A stretch of 64,000 bases of DNA, taken from the NCBI GenBank assembly GCA_020636535.1, contig JACJXT010000013.1:310001-374000 (forward strand). Direction: 5' to 3'. The notes beneath the pieces were generated by a model. That model worked only from the letters and a program-made list of their open reading frames with translations, ran no database searches and had not been told where the DNA came from. The translations under genes were made by a program, and so were the position numbers. Source of the stretch: Chitinophagales bacterium. Its GTDB lineage: Bacteria > Bacteroidota > Bacteroidia > Chitinophagales > JADIYW01. Positions 18,161 through 27,653 of this stretch are shown here, one piece after another; positions within the stretch are counted from its first letter, which is position 1; every line of letters starts with the position of its first letter.

Positions 18161-19141
18161 TCACAGAAATCTAGGATGATTAATCATTTTAGGTTGTTTA
18201 AACAAGTTTTTACTCTCTAAAAAGTAAGATAAGGAAATTTCGTGTGAACCATCATTTACTTGCTTTAATCCATTTAAATTAAAATCATAACTATATGTTA
18301 ATTGTAAATTTTTCACTGGTGCAATCATTATTATAGGAGATAACGATTCGAATGAATTTTTATTATATCCTCTAACATTAATTCCTGCATCAATAAAATA
18401 TTTAAAGCCAGCCATTAGTGTTATATCTGTCTGAATATTTTTAAAATCGGTAAGGAAATTTACAGCTGGTTTTAAGTGTATATTTTGACCTAATTCTACA
18501 TTGCCTTTTGCTGTAAAATTAAGTGTTCTGCCAAATGTTGTATTCAAATTACTAATATTTCCTTGATATTCATATTTGTAATTGATTAGATTTTGTAATG
18601 CTACACCTAATTCAAAATATTTATGATGTAATGCTACACCAAAATCTAAAATTGGTGCTATTGATTTTACAGTATTACTAGATAAAACATCATCGTTATG
18701 ATTAGTACCTGTAGAATAATCGCCTTGTGGTGTTACTAGTAAACTACCATCTAGTTTTGAGATATTGGCACCAGCTTGAATACCAATACCTATTTTAAAT
18801 TTTTCTTTTATTGGTTGAATATAATTATATGCTATTGCTATTGCTGTTTGATTATATGCTCCTAACCTATCGTTCATAATATTTAATCCTAAACCACTAC
18901 TAATTTGTGGTAGATAAATATCTGCTACTAGATTGAGTGTTTTTGGTGCTTTTTGAAGTTCTGTCCATTGCGTTCTATAGTTAGCCACAACACCTAAACC
19001 ACCTTCTAATCCATTGAACGCTGGATTATACTTGTCTCGAAGTACGGTATAGTGTGTGCTAATAGGAACAATTTGTGCTTGAATATTTAGCACGATACTA
19101 GCGAAAAGAACAAATATGATAAATTTTATCTGCGACTTCAT
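18161..19141 (-). CDS. porP: T9SS outer-membrane protein of the PorP/SprF family
   Basis: 326 aa from ATG 19141 (10 codons of in-frame sequence upstream would add a non-signal extension). Signal peptide MKSQIKFIIFVLFASIVLNI, cut around QAQ. The mature protein is a beta-barrel of the PorP/SprF type: YNPAFNGLEGGLGVVANYRTQW near the N-terminus, repeated aromatic-Gly strands, and a final LSYFLESK strand with a short tail. PorP is part of the T9SS core and binds PorE/peptidoglycan. Its placement directly before gldKLMN is the conserved porPKLMN order. Confidence 0.9.
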   Translation of the reverse strand: MKSQIKFIIFVLFASIVLNIQAQIVPISTHYTVLRDKYNPAFNGLEGGLGVVANYRTQWTELQKAPKTLNLVADIYLPQISSGLGLNIMNDRLGAYNQTAIAIAYNYIQPIKEKFKIGIGIQAGANISKLDGSLLVTPQGDYSTGTNHNDDVLSSNTVKSIAPILDFGVALHHKYFELGVALQNLINYKYEYQGNISNLNTTFGRTLNFTAKGNVELGQNIHLKPAVNFLTDFKNIQTDITLMAGFKYFIDAGINVRGYNKNSFESLSPIIMIAPVKNLQLTYSYDFNLNGLKQVNDGSHEISLSYFLESKNLFKQPKMINHPRFL

Positions 19142-19168
19142 TGGTGTAAATGTAATAAAGAATTGGAA

Positions 19169-19176
19169 CAAATTTA
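19169..19176 (-). promoter_or_regulatory. Putative -7 box for porP-gldKLMN
   Basis: TAAATTTG on the minus strand, matching the TAnnTTTG -7 consensus, lies 27 nt upstream of the chosen porP start and overlaps the stop of hemD. No clear -33 TTTG was found at the right distance, so the call is tentative. Confidence 0.4.
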
Positions 19177-20025
19177 TTTTTTATTGCCTACTTCTATATA
19201 TTTTTTTATGGCATCTACAAGAGAAGGCGTATCTGGTAATGGTGCAAAAACATTTATTTTTAGTTTGTGCTGTGCTACTGCTTGTGCTGTAAGATTTCCA
19301 TATATTGCTAACCTTGTTTTATCTTGCTTGAAATCTGGAAAGTTACTATACAAAGAATCAATAGCTGATGTATTAAAAAATATCAACATATCATATTTAA
19401 CATCGCTTAAATCTGATAAATCTGATGCTACTGTTCTATACAAAGTTGCTTCTTTATAATTGATACTTGCTTTTTCTAACAAAATATTCAATGCTTTGTC
19501 TTTGGTTTCTGAACTAGAAATTAAGACTTCTTCATTATCATCTTTATATTTTTTTATTACTTCAATCAAGTTTTCCATCTTACCATTCGCAAAAAATACT
19601 TTTCGTTTTCTGTACTGAATGTATTTTTGTAAATAAAGTGCAATGGCTTCACTTAAACAGAAATATTTATTTTCTAGTGAGATTTTAATACGCATCTCTT
19701 CGCAAATTCTAAAATATTGCTCGGCAGAAGTTCTACTAGTAAAAATGATATTTTTAAATTGGTCTAAATATATTTTCTGATTTCTAAACTCTTTGGCTTT
19801 AATATCTTCCACATGAGTAAAAGGTCGCCAATCTAATTTTATTTTAAATTTATTGGCTAAATCTATATAAGGCGATTTACCTGTTTCTGGTTTAGGTAAA
19901 GAAATAAGTATCGATTTAACTGGTCTTGGATCTTCTGCATGCACTTTTACCTCTTGCTTTTTTGCTTGAGTTTTAGCGGTAGTTTTTGTTGTTTTATTTG
20001 AAGATGTTGTAGCCCTTTTTGCCAT
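19174..20025 (-). CDS. hemD: Uroporphyrinogen-III synthase
   Basis: 283 aa; after a Lys/Thr-rich N-terminal extension of about 30 residues come the two alternating alpha/beta lobes of the HemD fold: KSILISLPKPETGKSPYIDL, IIFTSRTSAEQYF, and in the second lobe EVLISSSETKDKAL, YDMLIFFNTSAIDSL, RLAIYGNLTAQAVAQH. HemD closes and inverts ring D of hydroxymethylbilane in tetrapyrrole synthesis. It lies 12 nt after the DUF4271 gene and shortly before porP. No other hem biosynthetic gene adjoins except hemW at 22.9 kb on the other strand. Confidence 0.88.
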   Translation of the reverse strand: MAKRATTSSNKTTKTTAKTQAKKQEVKVHAEDPRPVKSILISLPKPETGKSPYIDLANKFKIKLDWRPFTHVEDIKAKEFRNQKIYLDQFKNIIFTSRTSAEQYFRICEEMRIKISLENKYFCLSEAIALYLQKYIQYRKRKVFFANGKMENLIEVIKKYKDDNEEVLISSSETKDKALNILLEKASINYKEATLYRTVASDLSDLSDVKYDMLIFFNTSAIDSLYSNFPDFKQDKTRLAIYGNLTAQAVAQHKLKINVFAPLPDTPSLVDAIKKYIEVGNKK

Positions 20026-20037
20026 ATATCAATCTCT

Positions 20038-20883
20038 TTATAAATATGTTATTACTGTTTTAACTATCAACGCTAGTGGTAGTAATTTGAATGTGCAAAT
20101 ATACATAAAAAAGTACAGGAAATTAACATTTGAAATTTTATTGGCTAACATTATATTCTGTATTATTACTATTATAGTTATAACAGACAATAAAACTACG
20201 CCTATGTAATTGACATTTTTAAGCTGTATAATGTTTGGATGATAATAGCCAATTAATGCAATAAGACTTAGCAATGAGAGTATTAGAATAGTATGGAATT
20301 GATTAAAATAAAAAAATCGATAGTATTGTTTTAAACTGTCTGATGCCCAATTAAAAAGTATTTCTATTATATTTCTTACAACTACAAATGCAAGTACAAT
20401 AATTAGTATTGTAGTAAAATTGAAGTCCTTTAAATGAATGCCATTAAAATAAAGGAACATAGTATATAGCAAAAGTACGAAACCTATTTCTAGCAAAATA
20501 GATATAATTATTACAGGAACATTATCAAATCTATGTAGATTGAAATAGAGTAAATAATTTTTGGTACTAAATATAGACTGAGCGATATACGAGATATAAT
20601 CTTTCCAAAGTAATCTAGATAGTATTATTACTATTAATATAATTAAAATAACTACAAATGGAATGATGCTCAATTTATTTTGCTTGATACTTTCTATTTG
20701 TAGTACTGATGTTTTAGCTTTTTCTAAAAATACTTGATTAGTAAATTGATTGTATGCTGTTGTGTCTCTTTGTGTTTGTAGTGTTTTTATTACAAATTCT
20801 GGATTATAGACTACTTGTGATTTTATTGTAAACGAACATAAAATCAAGCATAAAAAAGCAAATAACTTAGAACAATGCCACAT
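20038..20883 (-). CDS. DUF4271-type integral membrane protein
   Basis: 281 aa from ATG 20883; 32 more in-frame codons upstream would overlap the preceding barrel gene fully, and the chosen start gives a signal-like helix (FAFLCLILCSFTIKSQ). A short periplasmic part is followed by about six or seven transmembrane helices. The pattern of a signal helix, short extracytoplasmic loop and helices with FYFNQFHTILILSL and YFFMYICTFKLLPL fits the DUF4271 family found in Bacteroidota, typically near hemD. Function unknown. It overlaps the barrel gene by 17 nt and precedes hemD by 12 nt, so the three form an operon. Confidence 0.75.
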   Translation of the reverse strand: MWHCSKLFAFLCLILCSFTIKSQVVYNPEFVIKTLQTQRDTTAYNQFTNQVFLEKAKTSVLQIESIKQNKLSIIPFVVILIILIVIILSRLLWKDYISYIAQSIFSTKNYLLYFNLHRFDNVPVIIISILLEIGFVLLLYTMFLYFNGIHLKDFNFTTILIIVLAFVVVRNIIEILFNWASDSLKQYYRFFYFNQFHTILILSLLSLIALIGYYHPNIIQLKNVNYIGVVLLSVITIIVIIQNIMLANKISNVNFLYFFMYICTFKLLPLALIVKTVITYL

Positions 20884-22549
20884 AACCGAAATGTAGTTTG
20901 GAGTTTCTAAAACTAATTGCTTGTTGATTTTGCCTTCCGAGTGCATAAGTGAGCCCAAAAATACCAATTTTAGTTTCAAAATTTATACCAGCACCAAATC
21001 CAAATGGAAAATTATTTATTTTTTGTGCATCAAAGTTGGTCCTTACAAAAGCAAAATCTATAAAATTAAAAAAATAAGAGTTTTTTGCTAGTAATAGTCG
21101 ATATTCAATAGTAGTTAAAACATATTGCGATGCAAGAATAGATTCTTCATCGAAACCTCGTAAAATTTTATTGCCACCAATTCGTAGCAATTCGTTTTTT
21201 AGCAATTGTTGATTGAAAATAGCTGCTCCACTATTGGACAATTTAAAGACACTTCGTTTGCCAATTCCAAGATAATAATTTGCCAACCAAGCAAAATTAC
21301 TTTTCACCGTTTTTAATCGAATACTATCATATAAAGTAGCGTAATTAAAATTTGTAGCATCGCTAAGCGTAGTAAGTTGAATGTTTGGTTTTATTTTTTT
21401 AGTTCCGATAGCTGCATTGAGTTTTAGTTCAAAACCTTTTTTAGGATTAAAGAGATAGTCTAAATTTTCGTAGTACGCTTCAATTCCATATAAATTGTAC
21501 GATGCATCTAAATTGTTAGGTAGCTTTTTTTGAGTTTTGGCATACAATGTATCGGTTTGCAACATTATAGTTTGTGAAAAATTATAATATCCTTTTATAT
21601 AATTATTAGTTTTAGTATAGTATGGTAATCCTACATTAAAAATTAAATCTAAAGCAGTAGAATCTCTTTTGTCTAATTTAAAATCAGAATGAATACCTAA
21701 AGGTGTGTTGAGCAAAAAAGGATAATTGAATTTAATGTTGAGTCGCTGAGAATTTGGACGCAGTCGTACCCATTCTAAAAAAATCTCCTCTCCTCTTTTA
21801 AAAGCATTTTTTAGGTCTATTCTTACTTCGCCAGTAACTAAAAACTTTCCTGTGTTGTTGTAGTTTGGTAAAAATCCTACAATAAAATCGAACTTATTTA
21901 CTTTCCTTTTATCTAAGTTAAAGTAGACATTGGCTTTATCTTCTTTAAATAAAATTTTTGTTGGCTGTGCAATATTTACATATGGCAATTTATACAATAA
22001 TTCATCGATAGCTTTTATTTTGCTTTCGTTATATGGTTTATTTCGTTTTACATTAAGATAGTTTTGTAAATAATTAATATGAATTTTAGCGTTTCCTAAA
22101 TTTGACAAGCTGTCAATTCGTATCAACTGACCTGTATCTATTGATAATTGATAATTGATAGCAGTACTGTCCCAAATAATAGTATCTAACGAAATACTTG
22201 CGAATGGATAACCACTATTTTCTAAACTGATTAATTGCGTTTCGATGTTTTGTTTTAGATGATATATACTATTGTCATTCTTTTTATATTTTTTTCCAAA
22301 ATACAATTCAGCAATACACGAGTCGTTTGTACAACTTAAACTATCTACCGAAAATGAAGCATATCCTTTTTGCTGTTGTTGTTGTGCATACTTTTTAATA
22401 AACTCAACCATTGCTGCTTTACTTTTAAAAGTCAACGGTTTTTGCTTTACTACTTTATCACTACTTTTAAATTGTAGCAGAAAAATATCATTTGCTTTAA
22501 CTACGGAAAAACAAAATACAAATATTATATATAGTAATATTTTATGCAA
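20867..22549 (-). CDS. BamA/TamA-like outer-membrane protein
   Basis: 560 aa with a signal peptide (HKILLYIIFVFCFSVVKA), a periplasmic region of about 190 residues of POTRA-like beta-alpha-beta units, and a C-terminal barrel ending in HFGYVALF, an aromatic terminal residue as expected for Omp85 proteins. The segment RLLLAKNSYFFNFIDFAFV and the late GFGAGINFETKIGIFGLTYALG are surface-antigen (D15) features. The start codon is TTG; no ATG lies between it and the upstream in-frame stop. At 560 aa it is short for BamA (about 800) and fits better with a single- or double-POTRA family member of unknown client. Confidence 0.82.
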   Translation of the reverse strand: MHKILLYIIFVFCFSVVKANDIFLLQFKSSDKVVKQKPLTFKSKAAMVEFIKKYAQQQQQKGYASFSVDSLSCTNDSCIAELYFGKKYKKNDNSIYHLKQNIETQLISLENSGYPFASISLDTIIWDSTAINYQLSIDTGQLIRIDSLSNLGNAKIHINYLQNYLNVKRNKPYNESKIKAIDELLYKLPYVNIAQPTKILFKEDKANVYFNLDKRKVNKFDFIVGFLPNYNNTGKFLVTGEVRIDLKNAFKRGEEIFLEWVRLRPNSQRLNIKFNYPFLLNTPLGIHSDFKLDKRDSTALDLIFNVGLPYYTKTNNYIKGYYNFSQTIMLQTDTLYAKTQKKLPNNLDASYNLYGIEAYYENLDYLFNPKKGFELKLNAAIGTKKIKPNIQLTTLSDATNFNYATLYDSIRLKTVKSNFAWLANYYLGIGKRSVFKLSNSGAAIFNQQLLKNELLRIGGNKILRGFDEESILASQYVLTTIEYRLLLAKNSYFFNFIDFAFVRTNFDAQKINNFPFGFGAGINFETKIGIFGLTYALGRQNQQAISFRNSKLHFGYVALF

Positions 22550-22927
22550 TACTAAAATTGTAATGTCAAAAATATCAATAAAAAAGCAACCAAGTTATAA
22601 TTATATAAAATTATACATTTTAAATATATTGAAATTAATACTTCATTATATAAAATTAGCATTTCCTTTTGTCTTGATACAAAAGGAACAAAAAATCAAG
22701 ACTACAATAAATTCTTAACGCTTGAACCACATAAAAAAGCTAAAAATCTTGAAACTTGCTCTGCTCAAACAACAATATTTTCTTAACGCTTTTTTATTTG
22801 TTCTCACTAAATTTCTTGAAGGTCACTCTTGATTATACTCTAAAAGTTCTTCTTACTTTTAGGTTAACGCTAATTATTTTATTGATTACATTGGTAATAT
22901 TCAGTAATAGTTTCTAATATTGTGTTT
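22550..22927. repeat. 378-nt divergent intergenic region with hairpin and three TTAACGCT boxes
   Basis: No gene found. Contains a 10-bp hairpin at 22663-22688 (TTCCTTTTGT / ACAAAAGGAA, loop CTTGAT), a sequence type I recall as common between Bacteroidota genes. The octamer TTAACGCT occurs at 22715-22722, 22783-22790 and 22864-22871. It lies between the minus-strand barrel gene and hemW on the plus strand, so it must hold at least two promoters; a near-consensus -7 TAATATTG ends 5 nt before the hemW start. Confidence 0.55.
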
Positions 22928-24073
22928 ATGGCAGGAATTTATGTACATATTCCGTATTGTAAACAAGCGTGTAGTTATTGTAATTTTTATTTTTCTACGC
23001 AACTACAAAACACAAATGATTTAGTTGATGCTTTGGTTAAAGAGATTGATTTACAAGCTAATTTTTTTGAACCGAACACTCAAATTAGTAGTATTTATTT
23101 TGGTGGTGGTACACCTAGTATTTTAGATACCGCAGATATAATTAAAGTATTAAATAAAATATACAATACTTTTAATGTTGATGATTTTCCTGAAATTACT
23201 CTAGAAGCGAATCCAGATGATTTAAATAGTCAATATTTAAAAGATTTAAAAGCATATACACCAATAAACAGACTATCAATTGGTATTCAGTCTTTTTTTG
23301 AAGATGATTTAAAATATATGAACAGAGCACATACTACTCAACAAGCATATGATAGTATTACGCTAGCTCAGCAACAACAATTCGATAATATTACTTGCGA
23401 TTTGATTTATGGCACACCAACTTTAAGTGATAAAAATTGGGAAAAAAATTTACTGACCTTAATTGAATTTGGCATCAAACATTTGTCGTGTTATGCTTTA
23501 ACTGTAGAAGAAAAAACAGCTTTACACTATCAAATAGAACATCATAAAGTAGCTAATGTAGATGAAGAGAAAATGGCAACTCACTTTAGAATTTTACAAG
23601 CCATTACCAAAATGCATGGTTATACTCAGTACGAAATTTCTAACTTTTGTACCGATAAAAACTATGCAATACACAACAGTAATTATTGGAATAGAAAACC
23701 TTATTTAGGTATTGGACCATCTGCACACTCGTACAATGGCAAATCAAGATTTTGGAATATTAATAACAATATAAAATATATTAACAGTATTAATTCAAAT
23801 AATATTCCAAATGAACAGGAAACATTGACCAATATAGAACAATACAATGAGTTTGTATTAACAGGAATGCGAACAAAATGGGGCGTTCAGTCTGCTAGAA
23901 TTGAAAAATTATTTGGCAATGAACTAAGACGCTACTTTGAATTTGAGGTGAGTCCGTTTATTGGAAATGCTTGGGTAAATGCCAATAATGGTACTTATAT
24001 ACTAACTGACGAAGGCAAACTCTTCTGCGATTTTATCACTGAACAATTATTTTGGGTTGAGGAATCAGTTTAA
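22928..24073 (+). CDS. hemW: Radical SAM heme chaperone HemW
   Basis: 381 aa from ATG 22928 (a GTG six bases upstream is the only alternative). The radical-SAM 4Fe-4S motif is CKQACSYC (Cys11, 15, 18), followed by FGGGTPSIL. HemW-specific features include IHNSNYWNRKPYLGIGPSAH, the HNxxYW signature that separates HemW from the HemN coproporphyrinogen dehydrogenase. HemW binds heme and inserts it into respiratory cytochromes. The near-consensus -7 box TAATATTG sits 5 nt upstream, predicting a very short leader. Confidence 0.93.
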   Translation: MAGIYVHIPYCKQACSYCNFYFSTQLQNTNDLVDALVKEIDLQANFFEPNTQISSIYFGGGTPSILDTADIIKVLNKIYNTFNVDDFPEITLEANPDDLNSQYLKDLKAYTPINRLSIGIQSFFEDDLKYMNRAHTTQQAYDSITLAQQQQFDNITCDLIYGTPTLSDKNWEKNLLTLIEFGIKHLSCYALTVEEKTALHYQIEHHKVANVDEEKMATHFRILQAITKMHGYTQYEISNFCTDKNYAIHNSNYWNRKPYLGIGPSAHSYNGKSRFWNINNNIKYINSINSNNIPNEQETLTNIEQYNEFVLTGMRTKWGVQSARIEKLFGNELRRYFEFEVSPFIGNAWVNANNGTYILTDEGKLFCDFITEQLFWVEESV

Positions 24074-24130
24074 CAATTTATAAATTCATTAATTGATTAA
24101 TAATTTGCACTGTTTTCTTTTGTGCTAATT

Positions 24131-25120
24131 TCATCTAACAAATAAATATACCATATATACTATTAATAACAATACTAAAAACCTACACTTAGCTAAACTT
24201 AGATTTAGTTTTTTTCCTGTCCACAAAAACAACATTAACAAAATAGAGATAGCAATTAATATATAAATATCTATATTAAATGAAGTATTATAAGCCATTG
24301 GTGCAATAACTGCACAGACTCCTAACATACCAAAAATATTCAACACATTGGTTCCTATTAATGAACTAACTTCAAATTTACTTTGATGTGTCTTAAAGTT
24401 GAGTGTCCACCACAACATAGTAAAAGAGCCACCAAGTGCTAGTACAAATTGACCTAAAAATCGTTGCGACAAGTGATATTTTCTTGAGATGTCTATTAAA
24501 TTATCGACTACTAAAATAGCTCCTGCATACAAACCAATCAAACCAATAATAAACATGAGTACAGCAAACCATATAGCGTAGTGTTCTATTTTTTGATGAC
24601 TTTCTTCAAACCAAATTGCATTGTGCTTTTTCACATTGAAGTAACCATAGGTCATAAATCCAATAAATCCAATGAGCAAAATATAACCATCAAAATTAGA
24701 TAAACCTAGCACTATACTTTTTGTACCAAACAATATATTATTAGACAATAAATACAATAACACTACAGATAAAATTGAAAATGGTATGCCAATAAATAAA
24801 GTATAACGATTGGCTCTTATTGGTCGATATAATCCAACAATACCAATAATTCCTAATAAATTAAATATGTTTGAACCAATTACATTGCCAATGACTAAAT
24901 CATCATAACCATTCATAACTGCTAAAATATTGGTGAAGAGTTTTGGTAATGATGCACCTAAAGCGACTATAGTAAAACTAATCATAGATTCTGGCAACTT
25001 TATTTTTCTAGCAATAGAAGAAGCTCCATCTACAAAAAAACCAGCACTTCTATTCAATAAGAAAAAACCTATTAATAAAAGTGGTATATTTAATAATAAT
25101 GTTAGATATTTATAAAGCAT
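24131..25120 (-). CDS. CaCA-family (YrbG-like) exchanger lacking both signature glutamates
   Basis: 329 aa, about ten transmembrane helices and the internal duplication of the Ca2+/cation antiporter superfamily. Repeat 1 reads ALGASLPKLFTN...VIGSNIFN and repeat 2 reads ALGGSFTMLWWT...LIGTNVLNIFG. In active members both repeats carry GTSLPE, where Glu binds the ions. Here those positions are Lys60 and Met235, while the Asn residues of GSN (84) and GTN (258) remain. The fold is clear; ordinary Na+/Ca2+ exchange is unlikely. Alone on the minus strand, converging with hemW. Confidence 0.85.
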   Translation of the reverse strand: MLYKYLTLLLNIPLLLIGFFLLNRSAGFFVDGASSIARKIKLPESMISFTIVALGASLPKLFTNILAVMNGYDDLVIGNVIGSNIFNLLGIIGIVGLYRPIRANRYTLFIGIPFSILSVVLLYLLSNNILFGTKSIVLGLSNFDGYILLIGFIGFMTYGYFNVKKHNAIWFEESHQKIEHYAIWFAVLMFIIGLIGLYAGAILVVDNLIDISRKYHLSQRFLGQFVLALGGSFTMLWWTLNFKTHQSKFEVSSLIGTNVLNIFGMLGVCAVIAPMAYNTSFNIDIYILIAISILLMLFLWTGKKLNLSLAKCRFLVLLLIVYMVYLFVR

Positions 25121-25239
25121 TTAATCATGCAAGATAATAATTTGTGACTAGTCTTTGTATTGATGTATAGATATTTGTCAATCAAATAGCAATCATTTCT
25201 TTCTGTTTATAAAACAGTCTATCTTACAGAAGTAAATTA

Positions 25240-26730
25240 CTAATAACCAAAAGCAAAGTATTCAATACCAGATTGTCCTACATATTTTCCTTGTAATAAA
25301 ATACCACCACCTTTGCTATTGGCTACAATAGTTTCAAAATCATCTTTATTTCTTACGGCTTGATTGTTGACTCCTACAATAATAAATCCTGCTTTAATAT
25401 TGGTATTTTTTGCAACCAAACCATTGTTGTTAACTTTCTTAATTTCTAAACCACCAGCAATACCTAATTTTTTAGCAGTTAATGAATTTACTTCGCTTAC
25501 TTCTATACCTAAGTCTTGCATTACATTACCAGAAGATGTACTACTTTCAACATCAGTTTTACTAATTAAACTCGTTGTATTGTCTTTAGATTTAAGTGTA
25601 ACGGATTTGTTTATTACATCACCATTTCTAATCATAGTAACATCAATTTTATCGCCAGGTCTATATCTTGCAACATGTTCAGTTAAATCGGCAGTATTTT
25701 TTATCTCTTGATTTTCTATTTTAGTAATCACATCGCCATTTTTAATACCAGCATCTGCAGCAGCACTTCCTTTAACAACATCTACCACATAAGCACCAGC
25801 AATTTTATTTAATTTTAAATCTTTTGCTAATTCATCATCAACTTCTCTAATATTAACACCTAAAAAACCTCTTTGCACAATACCAAAATCCATAATGTCT
25901 TTCACTACTTTTTGTGCTAAGTTAGACGGAATTGCAAACGAATAACCAGCATAAGAACCAGTTGGTGTAGCAATAGCAGCGTTAATTCCAATTAAATTGC
26001 CATTCAAATCAACCAAAGCACCACCACTATTACCAGGATTTACAGCAGCGTCTGTCTGTATAAAAGATTCAACAGCCATATTGCCTGCTTTCTCTCTTAA
26101 AATATTAATATTTCTGGCCTTAGCACTTACAATTCCAGCAGTAACCGTAGATGCTAAATTAAACGGATTACCTACAGCTAAAACCCATTGCCCAACTTCA
26201 ACATTATCTGAGTTAGCAAATTGTAGAAAATCTAAATCTTTAGCATCAATTTTAAGCACAGCTAAATCGCTAGTTGGGTCAGTACCAATTACCTTAGCTT
26301 TGTAGTTTCTATTATCATATAAGCTTACATTTATTGCACTAGCATTTTCTACCACATGATTATTGGTAACAATATATCCATCGCTAGAAATGATAACTCC
26401 TGAGCCAGCACCTTCTTGCGTTTGGTCTGGCATTTCGTAACCTTCTGGCAAACCAAAAAATTGGTAAAACGGATTCATTTGTTGCATGCTCTTCTTATCT
26501 ACCTTATAAGAAGTATTAATATGCACTACAGCAGGCGTACTATTTTTAGCAGCTACAACAAAAGCATTTTCAGAAGTAGTTGGTCCGTAATTGGCAAATT
26601 TAAAGTTAGCACTATTACTAGTGTTATTACTTAAATTATTTTGTCTTTTATTAATTATTTTATTCTGAATGCCAAGTGCTAATAAGGCACTCGCAATTCC
26701 TACAAACAGTATCACTATATATTTTTTCAT
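25240..26730 (-). CDS. degP: DegP/HtrA (Do-type) periplasmic serine protease
   Basis: 496 aa from ATG 26730; an ATG 6 nt upstream is also possible. A signal/transmembrane segment (about 4-20) precedes a trypsin-like domain with the triad His125 (TNNHVV), Asp155 (SDLAVLKID) and Ser235 (GNSGGALV). Two PDZ domains follow (about 275-370 and 395-490); the first has GFLGVNIREV and AADAGIKNGDVITKIENQ, the second is shorter. DegP degrades or refolds misfolded envelope proteins and supports outer-membrane assembly. Monocistronic. All catalytic residues are present. Confidence 0.94.
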   Translation of the reverse strand: MKKYIVILFVGIASALLALGIQNKIINKRQNNLSNNTSNSANFKFANYGPTTSENAFVVAAKNSTPAVVHINTSYKVDKKSMQQMNPFYQFFGLPEGYEMPDQTQEGAGSGVIISSDGYIVTNNHVVENASAINVSLYDNRNYKAKVIGTDPTSDLAVLKIDAKDLDFLQFANSDNVEVGQWVLAVGNPFNLASTVTAGIVSAKARNINILREKAGNMAVESFIQTDAAVNPGNSGGALVDLNGNLIGINAAIATPTGSYAGYSFAIPSNLAQKVVKDIMDFGIVQRGFLGVNIREVDDELAKDLKLNKIAGAYVVDVVKGSAAADAGIKNGDVITKIENQEIKNTADLTEHVARYRPGDKIDVTMIRNGDVINKSVTLKSKDNTTSLISKTDVESSTSSGNVMQDLGIEVSEVNSLTAKKLGIAGGLEIKKVNNNGLVAKNTNIKAGFIIVGVNNQAVRNKDDFETIVANSKGGGILLQGKYVGQSGIEYFAFGY

Positions 26731-26787
26731 ATGCATCAAATTTTATCTATAAACTATAAACACAAAATAAATGCCTAAGTTGCTTTT

Positions 26788-26795
26788 CAAATATA
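26788..26795 (-). promoter_or_regulatory. Putative -7 box for degP
   Basis: TATATTTG on the minus strand matches TAnnTTTG and lies 57 nt upstream of the degP start, giving a leader of about 50 nt. No convincing -33 element was seen. Confidence 0.4.
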
Positions 26796-26861
26796 AAGAA
26801 GTGTAAAAATAGGGTGCTGAAAAGTTAACCAATTTTAAATTCTAATGTAAATTAAAACTTC

Positions 26862-26869
26862 TACCTTTG
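26862..26869 (+). promoter_or_regulatory. -7 box of dapF, 4 nt before the start codon
   Basis: TACCTTTG matches the Bacteroidota -7 consensus exactly and is followed by ATTG and the ATG at 26874. Transcription would begin at or next to the start codon, so dapF mRNA is probably leaderless. Confidence 0.6.
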
Positions 26870-26873
26870 ATTG

Positions 26874-27653
26874 ATGCTTCAAACATTTGCAAAATATCAA
26901 GGAACAGGCAACGATTTTATTATTATTGATAATAGAAATTTGATTTTTAATAAAAATACATTACTAATTCAACAGCTATGCGATAGAAAATTTGGTATAG
27001 GTGCAGATGGTTTAATGTTGATAGAAAACGATGACCACTACGATTTTAAAATGGTATACTACAATGCAGATGGCAATGAAAGTACCATGTGTGGTAATGG
27101 TGGAAGATGTATTGCACACTATGCATTTCAGTTAGGTATTACAACGAATAAAGGCAAATTTATTGCTATTGACGGAGAACATGATTTTGAAATAAAAGCA
27201 GATGGTGCAGTAAAATTAAAGATGATAGATGTAAATAAAATTGATAAAGATGGAGATGCTTTTGTTTTGTTTACAGGTTCGCCACATTTTGTTTTAATGA
27301 AAGATAATATCACCATTGATGATTTTGTAGCACAAGCAAAAGCAATTAGATACAATGATACTTATGCTAAAGAAGGCATCAATGTAAATTTTATTAATAC
27401 TAATGATATAGATAATATAAGTATGCGTACTTACGAAAGAGGTGTAGAAGATGAAACGCTTTCTTGTGGTACAGGAACTGTAGCTGTTGCTTTAACTGTA
27501 GCAAGTATAAAAGCAATAAATGCAGGTTCATTACCAATTCAAACACCAGGTGGAGAATTACGCGTTTATTTTACTCAAAACAATCATCAGTTTAGTGATA
27601 TTTGGTTAGAAGGTCCAGCTGTAAATGTTTTTAACGGAAAGATTGAACTTTAG
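26874..27653 (+). CDS. dapF: Diaminopimelate epimerase
   Basis: 259 aa from ATG 26874 (a TTG directly upstream is in frame). Converts LL- to meso-diaminopimelate for lysine and peptidoglycan. The two active-site cysteines are intact: Cys73 in TMCGNGGRC and Cys198 in LSCGTGTVAVA. The N-terminal FAKYQGTGNDFIIIDN and YNADGNES motifs are standard for DapF. The permease gene follows with no gap (TAGATG). Shows that this organism makes meso-DAP type peptidoglycan precursors, consistent with the class A PBP at 9 kb. Confidence 0.96.
   Translation: MLQTFAKYQGTGNDFIIIDNRNLIFNKNTLLIQQLCDRKFGIGADGLMLIENDDHYDFKMVYYNADGNESTMCGNGGRCIAHYAFQLGITTNKGKFIAIDGEHDFEIKADGAVKLKMIDVNKIDKDGDAFVLFTGSPHFVLMKDNITIDDFVAQAKAIRYNDTYAKEGINVNFINTNDIDNISMRTYERGVEDETLSCGTGTVAVALTVASIKAINAGSLPIQTPGGELRVYFTQNNHQFSDIWLEGPAVNVFNGKIEL

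Noticed and set aside
25203..25217. Hairpin after degP as a terminator
   Set aside because: A 6-bp stem with no T run on the minus strand.
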